DNA from: Sphingopyxis sp.
GTDB taxonomy: Bacteria; Pseudomonadota; Alphaproteobacteria; Sphingomonadales; Sphingomonadaceae
NCBI GenBank assembly: GCA_030145715.1
Contig: JAIXHQ010000015.1
Location: forward strand, 1 to 64,000
Direction of reading: 5' to 3'
Length of the DNA stretch: 64,000 bases
The first letter of the stretch is position 1. The number at the start of each line of letters is the position of its first letter. The position numbers and the translations under genes were made by a program. The notes under the pieces are model-generated. The model did no database searches. It saw only the letters and a list, made by a program, of their open reading frames with translations, and was not told where the DNA came from. Positions 18,014 to 27,859 of this stretch are shown one piece after another.

Positions 18014-18985
18014 ATGAACGAACGGATCGTCACGGTCGATATAGGCGGCACCCACGCACGCTTCGCCATTGCGGAGGTTGCGGGCGGCCGTGTGCTTTCG
18101 CTGGGTGAAGCGACGACGCTGCATACAAAGGATCATGCGAGCTTTCAGACGGCCTGGCAGGATTTCGAACGTCAGCAGGGCGGCGTCCTTCCGCGCGCCG
18201 TCGCCATCGCCATCGCTGGACCGACGCGCGGTGAGATCATCCGCTTTACCAACAATCCCTGGATCATCCGCCCGGCGCTGATCGGCGAAAAGTTGAACGT
18301 CGACCGTCATGTGCTGGTCAATGATTTCGAAGCGGTCGGCCATGCGGTCGCGCAGGCCGACGACAGCTATTTCGAACGGTTGACCGGACCCGACGAACCG
18401 CTCCCCGTGACAGGCACGATCAGCGTTCTGGGCCCCGGAACCGGTCTTGGCGTCGCGCATGTCTGGCGCGACCGGGGAAGTTATCGCGTTCAGGCAACCG
18501 AAGGGGGGCATATCGATTTCGCCCCGCTGGACAGCATCGAGGATGCCGTTCTCGCGCGGCTGCGCAAGCGGCACCGGCGCGTATCGATCGAACGGATCGT
18601 ATCGGGGCCGGGCATCGTCGATATTTACGAGACGCTCGCCGCGCTCGAAGGACGCGCGATACCGCGACTCGACGACAAGGCGATCTGGACCAATGCGCTG
18701 AGCGGCGGTGACAGCCTGGCGGCGGCTGCGGTCGATCGTTTCTGCCTGTCGCTTGGCAGCGTCGCGGGGGATCTCGCGCTGGCGCAGGGCGCCGCCGGCG
18801 TCGTGATCGCGGGCGGGCTGGGGCTGCGTATCCGCGACAGCCTGGTACGATCCGGCTTTCCCGAACGCTTCGTCGAAAAGGGGCGGTTCGAGGGCTTTAT
18901 GTCGGCGCTGCCGGTCAAGTTGATTACGCACCCGCAGCCCGGCCTGTTCGGCGCCGCGGCGGCGTTCGCGCGGCAATACGCCTGA
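18014..18985 (+). CDS. glk: Glucokinase
   Basis: Glucokinase phosphorylates glucose with ATP to glucose 6-phosphate, feeding the Entner-Doudoroff pathway typical of sphingomonads. The 323-residue protein is of the bacterial Glk (PF02685) type: phosphate-binding DIGGTHARFA at 9-18, VLVNDFEAVGHAV with the catalytic Asp, GPGTGLGVAHV, and ATEGGHIDFAP. ATG 18014 is preceded by AAGGGAGAG. A longer frame upstream to 17849 lacks these signals. It stands alone after the tRNA gene. Confidence 0.95.
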   Translation: MNERIVTVDIGGTHARFAIAEVAGGRVLSLGEATTLHTKDHASFQTAWQDFERQQGGVLPRAVAIAIAGPTRGEIIRFTNNPWIIRPALIGEKLNVDRHVLVNDFEAVGHAVAQADDSYFERLTGPDEPLPVTGTISVLGPGTGLGVAHVWRDRGSYRVQATEGGHIDFAPLDSIEDAVLARLRKRHRRVSIERIVSGPGIVDIYETLAALEGRAIPRLDDKAIWTNALSGGDSLAAAAVDRFCLSLGSVAGDLALAQGAAGVVIAGGLGLRIRDSLVRSGFPERFVEKGRFEGFMSALPVKLITHPQPGLFGAAAAFARQYA

Positions 18986-19058
18986 CGTAAATTCCGCTGG
19001 CATCGGGCCGGAAAAGGCGGCAGCAAGGACGTGTCGCTTACCAAAGGATTCCGCCGCC

Positions 19059-19799
19059 GTGTCTGCCCGTCCCGTCCTTGGCATCATCGCCTGTAACCGG
19101 CCGGTCGGCACCGAAAATGCCCAGGTGGTGGTGAATCGCTATGCGATGGCGGCGATGCGGTATGCGGACTGTGCCGCGCTGATCGTCCCGTCGCTTCCCG
19201 ACGATATGCGCGCCGACGAAATCGTCGGGCGGCTGGATGGGGTGCTGTTAACGGGGTCGCCGTCGAACGTCGAGCCGGCGCGTTATGGCGATGACGATGC
19301 GGGGACCGGCCCTTTCGATCCGGACCGCGACCGCATGATGCGCGATCTGGTCGATGCGGTGATCGCGGCGCGGCGACCGCTGTTCGGCATTTGCCGGGGG
19401 TTGCAGGACATCAACGTCGCTTTGGGCGGCACGCTTCGGCGCGATACGGCGACGAACAGCGACCTTTTGACCCATCACGCGCCTGACGGCACGGCATTCG
19501 CCGCCATGTTCGACCATCGCCATCCGGTCGACCTGATCGCGGGCGGGATGCTGGCATCGGCTTATGGCGCATCGTCGCTCGACGTGAATTCGGTTCACTA
19601 TCAGGGCATCGGCCGATTGGCCGACGGCCTCGCGGTCGAAGCGCGCACGCCCGACGGGTTGGTCGAGGCGTTCAGCGGACGGCCGAACGGGGCGCCCTTG
19701 CTCGCGGTGCAATGGCATCCCGAATGGGCGGCGGACGCCAATTCCGAAAGCCGGACCTATTTCCAATTGCTCGGACGCGCGTTGCGGGGTGACCTGTGA
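19059..19799 (+). CDS. Gamma-glutamyl-GABA hydrolase-like class I amidotransferase (PuuD/SpuA type)
   Basis: In the gamma-glutamylated putrescine pathway this type of enzyme hydrolyses gamma-glutamyl-GABA to GABA and glutamate. The 246-residue protein has the peptidase C26 layout: catalytic Cys112 in GICRGLQDINVALGG, and His220 with Glu222 in QWHPEW. The start is GTG 19059 with AAAGGA about ten bases upstream. It lies directly before an aminotransferase of polyamine type and near puuA/puuB/pot homologues, which supports this substrate. Other gamma-glutamyl amides remain possible. Confidence 0.82.
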   Translation: MSARPVLGIIACNRPVGTENAQVVVNRYAMAAMRYADCAALIVPSLPDDMRADEIVGRLDGVLLTGSPSNVEPARYGDDDAGTGPFDPDRDRMMRDLVDAVIAARRPLFGICRGLQDINVALGGTLRRDTATNSDLLTHHAPDGTAFAAMFDHRHPVDLIAGGMLASAYGASSLDVNSVHYQGIGRLADGLAVEARTPDGLVEAFSGRPNGAPLLAVQWHPEWAADANSESRTYFQLLGRALRGDL

Positions 19800-19916
19800 A
19801 CCGCCGCGTGACGCGCTATGACCGCTATCTCGCGCGACTCTGTTTCTCTCCCTGATCGACCGGACGCCATCCACGTCCCCATGCCGCTTTGCGGCTCATC
19901 GATCAGGAGTCCTACC

Positions 19917-21290
19917 ATGCCCCGCAACCACGACATCGCCGAACTGCGCCGCCTCGACGTCGCGCATCATCTTCCCGCCCAGGCCGACTGGGCCGAAATC
20001 GAAAGCCTTGGCGGCAGCCGGATCATCACGCATGCCGAGGGTTGCCATATCATCGACGGTGACGGCCACCGCATCCTCGATGGGATGGCGGGTCTTTGGT
20101 GCGTCAATGTCGGCTATGGCCGCGAAGAACTGGTCGAGGCCGCGGCGGCGCAGATGCGCGAACTGCCCTTTTACAACACCTTCTTCAAGACGGCGACGCC
20201 GCCGACGGTGACGCTTGCCGCGAAAATCGCTTCGCTGACCGGCAATCGCCTGCCGCACGTCTTTTTCAACGCGTCGGGCAGCGAAGCGAACGACACCGTG
20301 TTCCGCATGGTGCGCCACTATTGGAAACTGAAGGGCGAGCCCAAGCGCACCGTCTTCATCAGCCGGTGGAATGCCTATCACGGATCGACGGTCGCGGGCG
20401 TCTCGCTGGGCGGGATGAAGGCGATGCACGCGCAAGGCGACCTGCCGATCCCCGGCGTCGAGCATGTCCGCCAGCCCTATGCCTTTAACGAGGGGCAGGG
20501 GATGAGCGAGGACGAGTTCTGCGACATCTGCGTTCAGGCGATCGAAGACCGAATTCTGGAAGTCGGCCCTGAAAATTGCGCGGCCTTCATCGGCGAACCG
20601 GTGCAGGGCGCGGGCGGCGTCATCATCCCGCCCAAGGGATATTGGCCAAGGGTCGAGGCGGTCGCACGGAAATATGGCCTGCTGATGGTCGCCGATGAAG
20701 TGATCTGCGGCTTTGGCCGCACCGGCAAGATGTGGGGGCATGAAAGCATGGGTTTCACGCCCGACCTGATGCCCATGGCGAAGGGGCTGTCGTCGGGCTA
20801 TCTCCCCATTTCGGCCACCGCGGTCGCCGCTCATGTGGTGGAGGTGCTGAAGACCGGCGGCGACTTCGTCCATGGCTTCACCTATTCGGGCCACCCCGTT
20901 GCCGCCGCCGTGGCGCTCAAGAATATCGAGATACTCGAACGCGAAGGCCTCGTCGAACGGACGGGCAGCGTTACCGGCCCGCATCTTGCGAAGGCGCTTG
21001 CAACACTCGATGACCATCCGCTTGTCGGCGAAACGCGCTCGATCGGCTTGCTCGGCGCGGTAGAGATTGTGGCCGACAAGGTGACGCGCGCGCGCTTTGG
21101 CGGCGCCGAGGGAACCGCCGGGCCGATGGCGCGAGATGCGTGCATAGCAAATGGCCTGATGGTGCGCGCCATCCGCGACAGTCTGGTCATGTGTCCTCCG
21201 CTGGTCATGACCACCGAACAGATCGACGAAATGGTTGCCATCATTCGCAAATCTCTGGATGAGGTGATGCCGAAACTCCGCGCGCTCTGA
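19917..21290 (+). CDS. Class III aminotransferase, probable putrescine/polyamine:pyruvate aminotransferase (SpuC-like)
   Basis: This PLP enzyme probably transfers an amino group from putrescine or a related diamine to pyruvate. The 457-residue protein shows GMAGLWCVNVGYGREELVEA, FFNASGSEANDTVFR, ISRWNAYHGSTVAG, VADEVICGFGRTGKMWGHE, and the PLP lysine Lys289 in MAKGLSSGYLPIS. These match the SpuC subgroup well. ATG 19917 has AGGAG seven bases upstream; an in-frame start at 19818 is disfavoured. It follows the amidotransferase gene by 117 bases and probably belongs to the same unit. Confidence 0.85.
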   Translation: MPRNHDIAELRRLDVAHHLPAQADWAEIESLGGSRIITHAEGCHIIDGDGHRILDGMAGLWCVNVGYGREELVEAAAAQMRELPFYNTFFKTATPPTVTLAAKIASLTGNRLPHVFFNASGSEANDTVFRMVRHYWKLKGEPKRTVFISRWNAYHGSTVAGVSLGGMKAMHAQGDLPIPGVEHVRQPYAFNEGQGMSEDEFCDICVQAIEDRILEVGPENCAAFIGEPVQGAGGVIIPPKGYWPRVEAVARKYGLLMVADEVICGFGRTGKMWGHESMGFTPDLMPMAKGLSSGYLPISATAVAAHVVEVLKTGGDFVHGFTYSGHPVAAAVALKNIEILEREGLVERTGSVTGPHLAKALATLDDHPLVGETRSIGLLGAVEIVADKVTRARFGGAEGTAGPMARDACIANGLMVRAIRDSLVMCPPLVMTTEQIDEMVAIIRKSLDEVMPKLRAL

Positions 21291-21309
21291 ACAGGAAAGC
21301 CCCCAACAC

Positions 21310-22248
21310 ATGCCTTCCGGCCTTTTTGCCCTGCTCGATGATGTAGCGACCATCGCAAAGGTTGCCGCCGCGAGTGTCGATGATATTGGCGCCGCGGCGT
21401 CGAAGGCGGGAGCCAAGGCGGCGGGCGTGGTGATCGACGATACCGCGGTGACTCCGCGCTACGTCACCGGCTTTACCCCCGACCGGGAATTGCCGATCAT
21501 CTGGCGCATCACCAAGGGATCGATCTTTAACAAGCTGGTGCTGATCCTGCCGGCGCTTCTTTTGCTATCAGCCTTTTTGCCATGGGCGATCACGCCGCTG
21601 CTGATGCTCGGTGGCGCATATCTCTGTTTCGAAGGCGCCGAGAAGGTGCTGCATTCGTTGCAGAACGAAAAGGCGGACCTGGTTGAGGATGCGAAGGTCG
21701 TTGCGGATAAGAATCATGAGGAAGCAATGGTGAAGGGTGCGGTGCGGACTGACTTCATCCTGTCGGCCGAAATCATGGTCATCGCGCTGAACGAGGTTCT
21801 CGACGAAAATTTTGTGATGCGCGCGGCGACGCTTGCGCTGATCGCGGTCATGATCACCATCGCGGTCTATGGTGTGGTCGGCCTGATCGTGAAGATGGAC
21901 GATATTGGTCTGCATATGGCGAAGGACGGCGGCAAGGCGAGCCAGGCGATCGGGCGCCGACTCGTGGCATTCATGCCAAAGCTGCTGGCGGCGCTGGCGG
22001 TCATCGGCACCGCGGCGATGCTATGGGTCGGGGGGCAGATCGTGCTCCATGGGTTGAAGGAATATCACATCGGCGGGCTTGCCGAGGGGCTGGAAGCCTT
22101 TGCCAAGTCTGTCGCGGGCGGGCTTCCGCTGGAGGGCGTATGGACCTGGCTGATAAAGGCCACCGGTGACGGCATTTTCGGGCTGCTGCTCGGCGGCGTG
22201 ATTATCGGTTTGCTGCATCTGCTGCCCCGCAACAAAGCCGCGAACTGA
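21310..22248 (+). CDS. DUF808 (YedI-like) inner-membrane protein
   Basis: The 312-residue protein starts MPSGLFALLDDVATIAKVAA, the hallmark opening of the DUF808 family. Hydrophobic segments lie at about 77-100, 155-195, 220-245 and 285-305. The motif LCFEGAEKVLHSL between the first segments is also conserved. The E. coli member YedI is an inner-membrane protein of unknown function. It is 19 bases after the aminotransferase gene on the same strand, which may be chance, and converges with potA. Confidence 0.88.
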   Translation: MPSGLFALLDDVATIAKVAAASVDDIGAAASKAGAKAAGVVIDDTAVTPRYVTGFTPDRELPIIWRITKGSIFNKLVLILPALLLLSAFLPWAITPLLMLGGAYLCFEGAEKVLHSLQNEKADLVEDAKVVADKNHEEAMVKGAVRTDFILSAEIMVIALNEVLDENFVMRAATLALIAVMITIAVYGVVGLIVKMDDIGLHMAKDGGKASQAIGRRLVAFMPKLLAALAVIGTAAMLWVGGQIVLHGLKEYHIGGLAEGLEAFAKSVAGGLPLEGVWTWLIKATGDGIFGLLLGGVIIGLLHLLPRNKAAN

Positions 22249-22287
22249 TCCTTCCGCATCGCGGCCCCGTCAGGGGCGTGGCAAAGA

Positions 22288-23418
22288 TCAGCCCAGCAAG
22301 ACGACCGGGCTGTCCGCCCGCCAGTGCATACTGACCTTGTCGTCCCAGGTGAAATCCTCCTGATCGCGGCGCGACAGGTTCGGGCGCGATACGCGAATGC
22401 GCGCGCCGGTTTCCAGCTCGATTTCGAACAGGGTAATGTCACCCAGGTAGCTCATGCCTTTGATCCGGCCACGCGCGAAATTATATCCGTCGGGCGCGTC
22501 CTGCGCGGCAGCCTTGACCGCTTTGCCTTCGCCGGGAACATGGAGGTAGATTTTCTCGGGCCGCAGCGCGACCCATATGTCGGCGCCGTGCGGGCCGGTG
22601 ACGCCATGGTTGAGATAGACCTTGCCCAGCCCCGGACAATCGACCGCCGCCCGGTCGGGCTCGTCCAATGTCAGCTTGCCTTCGAATATATTCACCGATC
22701 CCACGAAATCGGCGACGAAGCGATTGGCCGGATATTCGTAAAGATCGGACGGCGTTGCCAGTTGCGCCACTTCGCCCTTGTTGATGACGCCGATGCGGCA
22801 GGCCATCGACAGCGCCTCATCCTGATCATGGGTGACGGTAACGAACGTAATGCCCACTTTTTCCTGTAGTTCGGACAGTTCGAACTGCATCTGTGCGCGC
22901 AGTTTGGCGTCCAGCGCGGACAATGGTTCGTCGAGCAGCAGAACCTTGGGCCGCATGACGAGGCTGCGCGCGAGCGCCACGCGCTGGCGCTGACCACCCG
23001 ACATCTGATCGGGCATCCGCGTTTCGAATCCGCCCAGCTTGACCAGTTCGAGGGCCTCTGTCACGCGGTCCTGCACCTCGCGGCCCTTCACGCCCGCGAT
23101 CTTCAGGCCATAGGCGACATTGTCGGCAACGCTCATGTGCGGGAACACGGCATAGCTTTGGAACACCATGTTCACCGGCCGCTTGTTCGGCGGAATGCCC
23201 GCCATATTCTGTCCGTCGATCAATATCCGGCCTTCGGTCGGCAATTCGAACCCCGCGATCATGCGCAAAAGCGTGGTCTTGCCGCATCCCGAGGGGCCGA
23301 GCAGCACGAAAAATTCGCCAGCGTTGATGTCGAGGCTGACATTGTCGACCGCGGTCATCTTGCCAAAGCGTTTGGTGACATTCTGGATCTGGATGATCGG
23401 TTTGGGTGCGTCGGTCAT
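22288..23418 (-). CDS. potA: Polyamine ABC transporter, ATP-binding subunit
   Basis: This subunit powers uptake of spermidine or putrescine. The 376-residue protein has Walker A GPSGCGKTT at 41-49, the signature MSGGQRQRVALARSL, Walker B VLLLDEPLSALD, and a C-terminal TOBE-like domain (about 290-370). It is the last gene of the unit running potF-potH-potI-potA and follows potI by 56 bases. In operons with PotF, this component is often named PotG; sequence alone does not separate the two names. Confidence 0.93.
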   Translation of the reverse strand: MTDAPKPIIQIQNVTKRFGKMTAVDNVSLDINAGEFFVLLGPSGCGKTTLLRMIAGFELPTEGRILIDGQNMAGIPPNKRPVNMVFQSYAVFPHMSVADNVAYGLKIAGVKGREVQDRVTEALELVKLGGFETRMPDQMSGGQRQRVALARSLVMRPKVLLLDEPLSALDAKLRAQMQFELSELQEKVGITFVTVTHDQDEALSMACRIGVINKGEVAQLATPSDLYEYPANRFVADFVGSVNIFEGKLTLDEPDRAAVDCPGLGKVYLNHGVTGPHGADIWVALRPEKIYLHVPGEGKAVKAAAQDAPDGYNFARGRIKGMSYLGDITLFEIELETGARIRVSRPNLSRRDQEDFTWDDKVSMHWRADSPVVLLG

Positions 23419-23474
23419 GGTCGGTCCTTAGTCCGTTCGTATCGAGCGAACGGGGAGGGGGCGATGGGCCGTCA

Positions 23475-24317
23475 TCAATGCGTCTCCGCGATCGCCTTCA
23501 CACCCTGAAGCTTCAGCGCGATAAAGGTCAGGACGACGGTCAGGATGATGAGCAGGGTAGAGGCGGCGTTGACCTCTGGCGTCACCGAGAAGCGGACCAT
23601 CGAATAGACCTTGACCGGAAAGGTAATCGTGTCGGGGCCGCTGGTGAAATAGGTGATGACGAAATCGTCGAGGCTGAGCGTGAAGGACAGCAGCGCGCCG
23701 GCGACCAGCGCGGGTTTGATATGGGGGATCAAGACGTCGCGAAAAACCTGCCATTCCGTGGCGCCAAGATCCTTGGCCGCTTCCTCCTGCTCACGATTGA
23801 AACTGGCGAGGCGCGACCGGACGACCATGGTAACAAAGGGGAAGCAGAAGGTGATGTGCGCGATGGTGATCGCACCCAGGTTGAAAGGCCAGGCAAGATC
23901 GGTGGGCCAGTCCACCGCCGCAAAGAACATCAGGAAGGCGACGCCCAAGCAGATTTCCGGAACGATGATCGGCAGCGAGATCGTCCCGTCGACCGCGCCC
24001 TTAAGCGGAAAGCGGAAGCGCCAGAGCATCACCGCGGCGACGGCGCCCAGAACAAGGCTGGCGATGGTCGCGAGCGCCGCGATGGTGAGCGAATTCACCA
24101 GGGCTTCGACCAGCGCGTCGTTGGCCATTGCCTTTTCATAATATTTCGTCGTGAAACCGCGCCATACCACGTTGCGCTTGCTGTCGTTGAAGCTGAAGAT
24201 CATCAGCACGATCAGCGGGGCATAAAGAAAGATCATGACCGCCCCGACCCACAGCCGCATCCACAGGGTGCGGCTATATTCGAGCGGTGCGACGGGGGTG
24301 CGGCCGAGCAGCGCCAT
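23475..24317 (-). CDS. potI: Polyamine ABC transporter, permease (PotI/PotC type)
   Basis: One of the two inner-membrane permeases. The 280-residue protein has about six membrane segments and the ABC permease EAA loop (AKDLGATEWQVFRDVLIPHI). SFNDSKRNVVWRGFTTKYYE near the N-terminus is typical of PotI/PotC. Its ATG overlaps the potH stop by one base (TGATG), so the permeases are co-translated. Confidence 0.93.
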   Translation of the reverse strand: MALLGRTPVAPLEYSRTLWMRLWVGAVMIFLYAPLIVLMIFSFNDSKRNVVWRGFTTKYYEKAMANDALVEALVNSLTIAALATIASLVLGAVAAVMLWRFRFPLKGAVDGTISLPIIVPEICLGVAFLMFFAAVDWPTDLAWPFNLGAITIAHITFCFPFVTMVVRSRLASFNREQEEAAKDLGATEWQVFRDVLIPHIKPALVAGALLSFTLSLDDFVITYFTSGPDTITFPVKVYSMVRFSVTPEVNAASTLLIILTVVLTFIALKLQGVKAIAETH

Positions 24318-25222
24318 CAGTGAACCTCCGGCACTTTGCGGCGCATCGACTGGATCGCGATCAGCGCGAACATCGCATAGATGAGCAGGAAGGACAGCGC
24401 GGCGCCAAACGGCCAGTCGTTCGCCTTTTTAAATTGCCGTTCGATCACATTGGCGATCATCTGGCTGTCGGTGCCGCCCATCAGATCGGGGGTCAGATAG
24501 GCGCCGAGCGCGGGGATCAGCGTAATCATCACGCCCGCGACGATGCCGGGCGCGGCCAGTGGAACGACGATCCGCATGATGGTCCGAAAATGGCCGGCGC
24601 CGAGGTCGAGGCTGGCCTCGATCAGGCTGCGGTCGAGCCGGTCGAGCGCGGCATAGAGCGGCAGGACCATGAAGGGGAGGTGGACATAGACGAGGCCGAA
24701 AACGACCGCGAAATTGTTGAAGAGAAGTTGCACGGGTTCCCATGTCGGCAACGGCTGCAACCCGACGAGCGTCTTGATCCAGCTCGTCCCCTCCCACAGC
24801 GCGCCCAGCCCCTTGTTCGCAAAGCCCTGCGTGCCGAGCAGCATCATCAGCGCATAGGTGCGGATGAGCAGGTTGGTCCAGAAGGGCAGCATGATGCCGA
24901 GCAGCAGCCATGGTCGCCATTTCTCGCTGGCGAAGGTGATCGCCATGGCGACCGAAAAACCGACGATCAGGCAGATCAGCGTAACGAGTGCCGCGACCGC
25001 GAAACTCTTGCCGAAAATGGTGAGATAGAGCCATTCGGTGGCGCGCTTGTAATTGTCGAGGGTGCCCGAAATCGCGATCTCGGTCAGGCCGCGATTCTCC
25101 CCAAAACTGTAGAGCCAGACGATGGCCATCGGGACGATGAAGAAAATGACGACCCATAGGAGCGTCGGGACCGATACCGCCGCAAAGCTCGTCTTACTTG
25201 CCTTCCAGTCCTGTTCGGCCAT
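24317..25222 (-). CDS. potH: Polyamine ABC transporter, permease (PotH/PotB type)
   Basis: The partner permease of PotI. The 301-residue protein shows six hydrophobic segments, the first at about 18-40 (PTLLWVVIFFIVPMAIVWLY), the sequence LIRTYALMMLLGTQGFANK typical of PotH/PotB, and the EAA loop EASLDLGAGHFRTIMRIVVP. It lies 25 bases after potF and overlaps potI by one base. Confidence 0.93.
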   Translation of the reverse strand: MAEQDWKASKTSFAAVSVPTLLWVVIFFIVPMAIVWLYSFGENRGLTEIAISGTLDNYKRATEWLYLTIFGKSFAVAALVTLICLIVGFSVAMAITFASEKWRPWLLLGIMLPFWTNLLIRTYALMMLLGTQGFANKGLGALWEGTSWIKTLVGLQPLPTWEPVQLLFNNFAVVFGLVYVHLPFMVLPLYAALDRLDRSLIEASLDLGAGHFRTIMRIVVPLAAPGIVAGVMITLIPALGAYLTPDLMGGTDSQMIANVIERQFKKANDWPFGAALSFLLIYAMFALIAIQSMRRKVPEVH

Positions 25223-25247
25223 CCCCCGATGCCCCCATCAAAGGCCT

Positions 25248-26354
25248 TCAGGCCGCCCGCACTCGCGTAAAGGCTTCCTCGAACAAGGGCTGTAGTTCCG
25301 GATTGAACTTGGCATATTCGCATTTTGCCAGCACGTCGGCGGGCGGAAAGATCACCGGATTGTTCCTGTAGCCGTCGGGCATCAGCGCCTTTGCGGCGCT
25401 GTTCGGCGTCGGGTAGAGGATTGTCTCCGTGATCTTTTTGTCGACTTCGGCGTCGAGCAGATAATTGATGAAGGCGTGGGCATTCTTCGGGTGCGGAGCG
25501 CCTTTGGGAATGCAGAGATTGTCCGAATTGAGCTGGCTTCCCTCTTTGGGAACAATGAAATCGATGTCGTCATCTTCGGCCATGATCTGCGCGATGTCGC
25601 CATTATATTCGAGGACCAGATCGACGTCGCCCTTCAACAGCAGATCCTGCCCGTCATCGACGTGAAAATTTTTCACATTGGGCTTTTGCTTTATCATCAT
25701 CGCTTCGATTGTTGCGATGTCTGCCGGCGTCAGCGCATTGACCGACTTGCCAAGATATTTGCCGTAAAGGCGGAACATGTCGCCAGCTTCCGACAGCCAC
25801 GAGATGCGGCCGGCATATTCGGGACTGTCGAACAGCGTCTTCCAGCTATCGGGCGTCGCCTTCACCTTGGATTTGCGATAGCCGATGCCCAGCGCCAGCC
25901 AGGTATAGGGCATCGAGAATTTGCGGCCCTTATCATAATCCACGTTGATGAAGGTCGGATCGATATTCTTGACGTTCGGGATTTGCGCCTGGTCGAGCGG
26001 TAACAGCATATCGGCGCGCGCCATGCGTTCCACAAAATCGTTGGACGGGACGATTACGTCGTAGCCGGGGTTGCCCGCCTTGAACTTGGCGAACAGCACA
26101 TCGTTGCTATCGAACAGATCCATGGTGACGTCGATGCCGGACGCTTCCTTGAAATCGTCGAGCGTCGTTTCACCGATATAGGTGTCCCAGTTGTAGAAGT
26201 TGAGCTTGGCCTCTTCGCCATTGGCCAGCTTTTTGCCTTCGCCCTTGCTGCACGCGGCCAGGCCGCCGAAACTGATCCCCACCGCGGCGACCCCCAACGC
26301 CTGGAGCAGCGAGCGACGTCCCCGGGTTTTCTTCACCAGTTCGTTCAGGTCCAT
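25248..26354 (-). CDS. potF: Periplasmic polyamine-binding protein
   Basis: The substrate-binding component that delivers putrescine or spermidine to PotHI. The 368-residue protein begins with RGRRSLLQALG followed by a hydrophobic stretch and LAAC (Cys35), suggesting Tat export with lipid attachment. Family features include FYNWDTYIGETTLDDFKEAS, VIVPSNDFVERM and DVDLVLEYNGDIA. ATG 26354 is chosen because AGGGAGG sits directly upstream; a further in-frame start at 26381 is disfavoured. It begins the transporter section, 92 bases after the upstream puuA homologue. Confidence 0.92.
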   Translation of the reverse strand: MDLNELVKKTRGRRSLLQALGVAAVGISFGGLAACSKGEGKKLANGEEAKLNFYNWDTYIGETTLDDFKEASGIDVTMDLFDSNDVLFAKFKAGNPGYDVIVPSNDFVERMARADMLLPLDQAQIPNVKNIDPTFINVDYDKGRKFSMPYTWLALGIGYRKSKVKATPDSWKTLFDSPEYAGRISWLSEAGDMFRLYGKYLGKSVNALTPADIATIEAMMIKQKPNVKNFHVDDGQDLLLKGDVDLVLEYNGDIAQIMAEDDDIDFIVPKEGSQLNSDNLCIPKGAPHPKNAHAFINYLLDAEVDKKITETILYPTPNSAAKALMPDGYRNNPVIFPPADVLAKCEYAKFNPELQPLFEEAFTRVRAA

Positions 26355-26445
26355 GTGCGGCCTCCCTGTTTGTGACGTCAAGCTGACTCAATAATGGCAA
26401 GTTGGAAAGCGCTTTTTTGCGCTGCACCAAGAATTGTGGAAAGAT

Positions 26446-27837
26446 TCATGCGTTGCGCAAATACCAATCATAATCGAGCGATGGGACGACGCCGAAATAG
26501 CGGTCCTGCTCGACCCGCTTCACGATGCTGAACATGTCGACGAACCGCGTTCCCAGATAGTCGCGCATCAGCGTCGAGGCATGGAAGCGATCGACCGCGG
26601 TGAACCAGTTGGACGGCGGCTTGTCGTCGCCGCTGTTGTCGCGGTCATATCCGTTGCCGATGACGGCAGAACCCGGATCGGTCGCATTCGCCATGCCGTG
26701 ATGAATCCCGGCGAGGACGGCTGCGACCGCGAGATAGGGATTGGCATCGGCGCCGCAGGCGCGATGCTCGACATGGCGGCTTTGCGGCGGTCCGGCGGGG
26801 ATGCGGAACGACACGGTGCGGTTGTTGACGCCCCATGTGGGCGCGACGGGGGCGTAGCTGTTCGCCTTGAAGCGGCGATAGCTGTTCGCATGGGGCGCAA
26901 AGAGAGCGAAGGCGTCGCCGACGCTGCCGATCATGCCGCCGATCGCGTGGCGCAGCGCGGGGGTCCCCTCGGGATCGTCGCTGGCAAAGATGTTGGCGCC
27001 CTTTTCGTCATCGACCGAAACATGGATATGCATGCCGCTGCCCGCCTGATCGGCAAAGGGTTTGGCCATGAAGGTCGCCTCCAGCCCCTGTTGCTGGGCG
27101 ATCGCCTTGACCAGCCGTTTGTACATGATCGCGTCGTCGCAGGCGCGCAGCGCGTCGGGTTTGTGGCGCAGGGTCAGTTCGAACTGACCCGGCGCAAATT
27201 CGGAGATCGCGCTTTCGAGCGGCAGGCCCTGCACATCCGTCGCCGCGTAAAGCGCGTCAAAGAACGGCCGGAAGTCATCAAGTTCCCGCAGGCCATAGAC
27301 CTCGACGTTGCGCGGCGTGTCGCGGCTATAGCCCGGACGGGCAGGGCGGACCCCGCCATCGCGCGCGCGGCGCGGATCGACGAGATAGAATTCCAGCTCC
27401 ACCGCCAGCACCGGGGTCAACCCGTCGGCGGTGAAGCGGTCGATGACGCCGCCAAGCACATGGCGCGGGTCAAGGTCGTGCGGGGTCCCGTCGAGTTCGT
27501 AAAAATCGACCAGGAACTGCGCGGCATGATCGCCGCCCCATGGGGTGCGGACGAGGGTGCCGGGGATGGGCTTCATCGACCGGTCGGCGTCGCCATCCTC
27601 CCACACAAGGCCGGTTTCGACCGTGTCCTGACCGGTGATGTCGACGACGGTGATAGAGCCGGGAAACATCCGGCCGCTTTCGTACACCGCCATCACCTCA
27701 TGCTGGCGGAGGCGCTTGCCGCGCGGGACGCCGCCGAAGTCGGTGTAGATCATCTCGATCGAATCGACGTCGGGATTGGCCTTGAAAAAGGCCTCCGCCT
27801 CCGCACGCGGCGCAATCGCTCCCGATGACTTCGACAT
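26446..27837 (-). CDS. puuA: Glutamine synthetase-family gamma-glutamylpolyamine synthetase, copy 1
   Basis: PuuA-type enzymes join glutamate to putrescine using ATP, forming gamma-glutamylputrescine. The 463-residue protein has the glutamine synthetase fold: an N-terminal beta-grasp part (IEMIYTDFGGVPRGKRLRQH), the catalytic ELEFYLVDPRR segment, GSGMHIHVS, and RVEHRACGADANPYLA-like residues (HVEHRACGADANPYLAVAAV). Its sequence is far from canonical GlnA, and the genomic setting beside puuB and pot genes points to polyamines. ATG is preceded by AGGAGGG. A second, distinct copy lies two genes upstream. Confidence 0.87.
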   Translation of the reverse strand: MSKSSGAIAPRAEAEAFFKANPDVDSIEMIYTDFGGVPRGKRLRQHEVMAVYESGRMFPGSITVVDITGQDTVETGLVWEDGDADRSMKPIPGTLVRTPWGGDHAAQFLVDFYELDGTPHDLDPRHVLGGVIDRFTADGLTPVLAVELEFYLVDPRRARDGGVRPARPGYSRDTPRNVEVYGLRELDDFRPFFDALYAATDVQGLPLESAISEFAPGQFELTLRHKPDALRACDDAIMYKRLVKAIAQQQGLEATFMAKPFADQAGSGMHIHVSVDDEKGANIFASDDPEGTPALRHAIGGMIGSVGDAFALFAPHANSYRRFKANSYAPVAPTWGVNNRTVSFRIPAGPPQSRHVEHRACGADANPYLAVAAVLAGIHHGMANATDPGSAVIGNGYDRDNSGDDKPPSNWFTAVDRFHASTLMRDYLGTRFVDMFSIVKRVEQDRYFGVVPSLDYDWYLRNA

Positions 27838-27859
27838 TCAAACCCTCCTGAAACTTCGA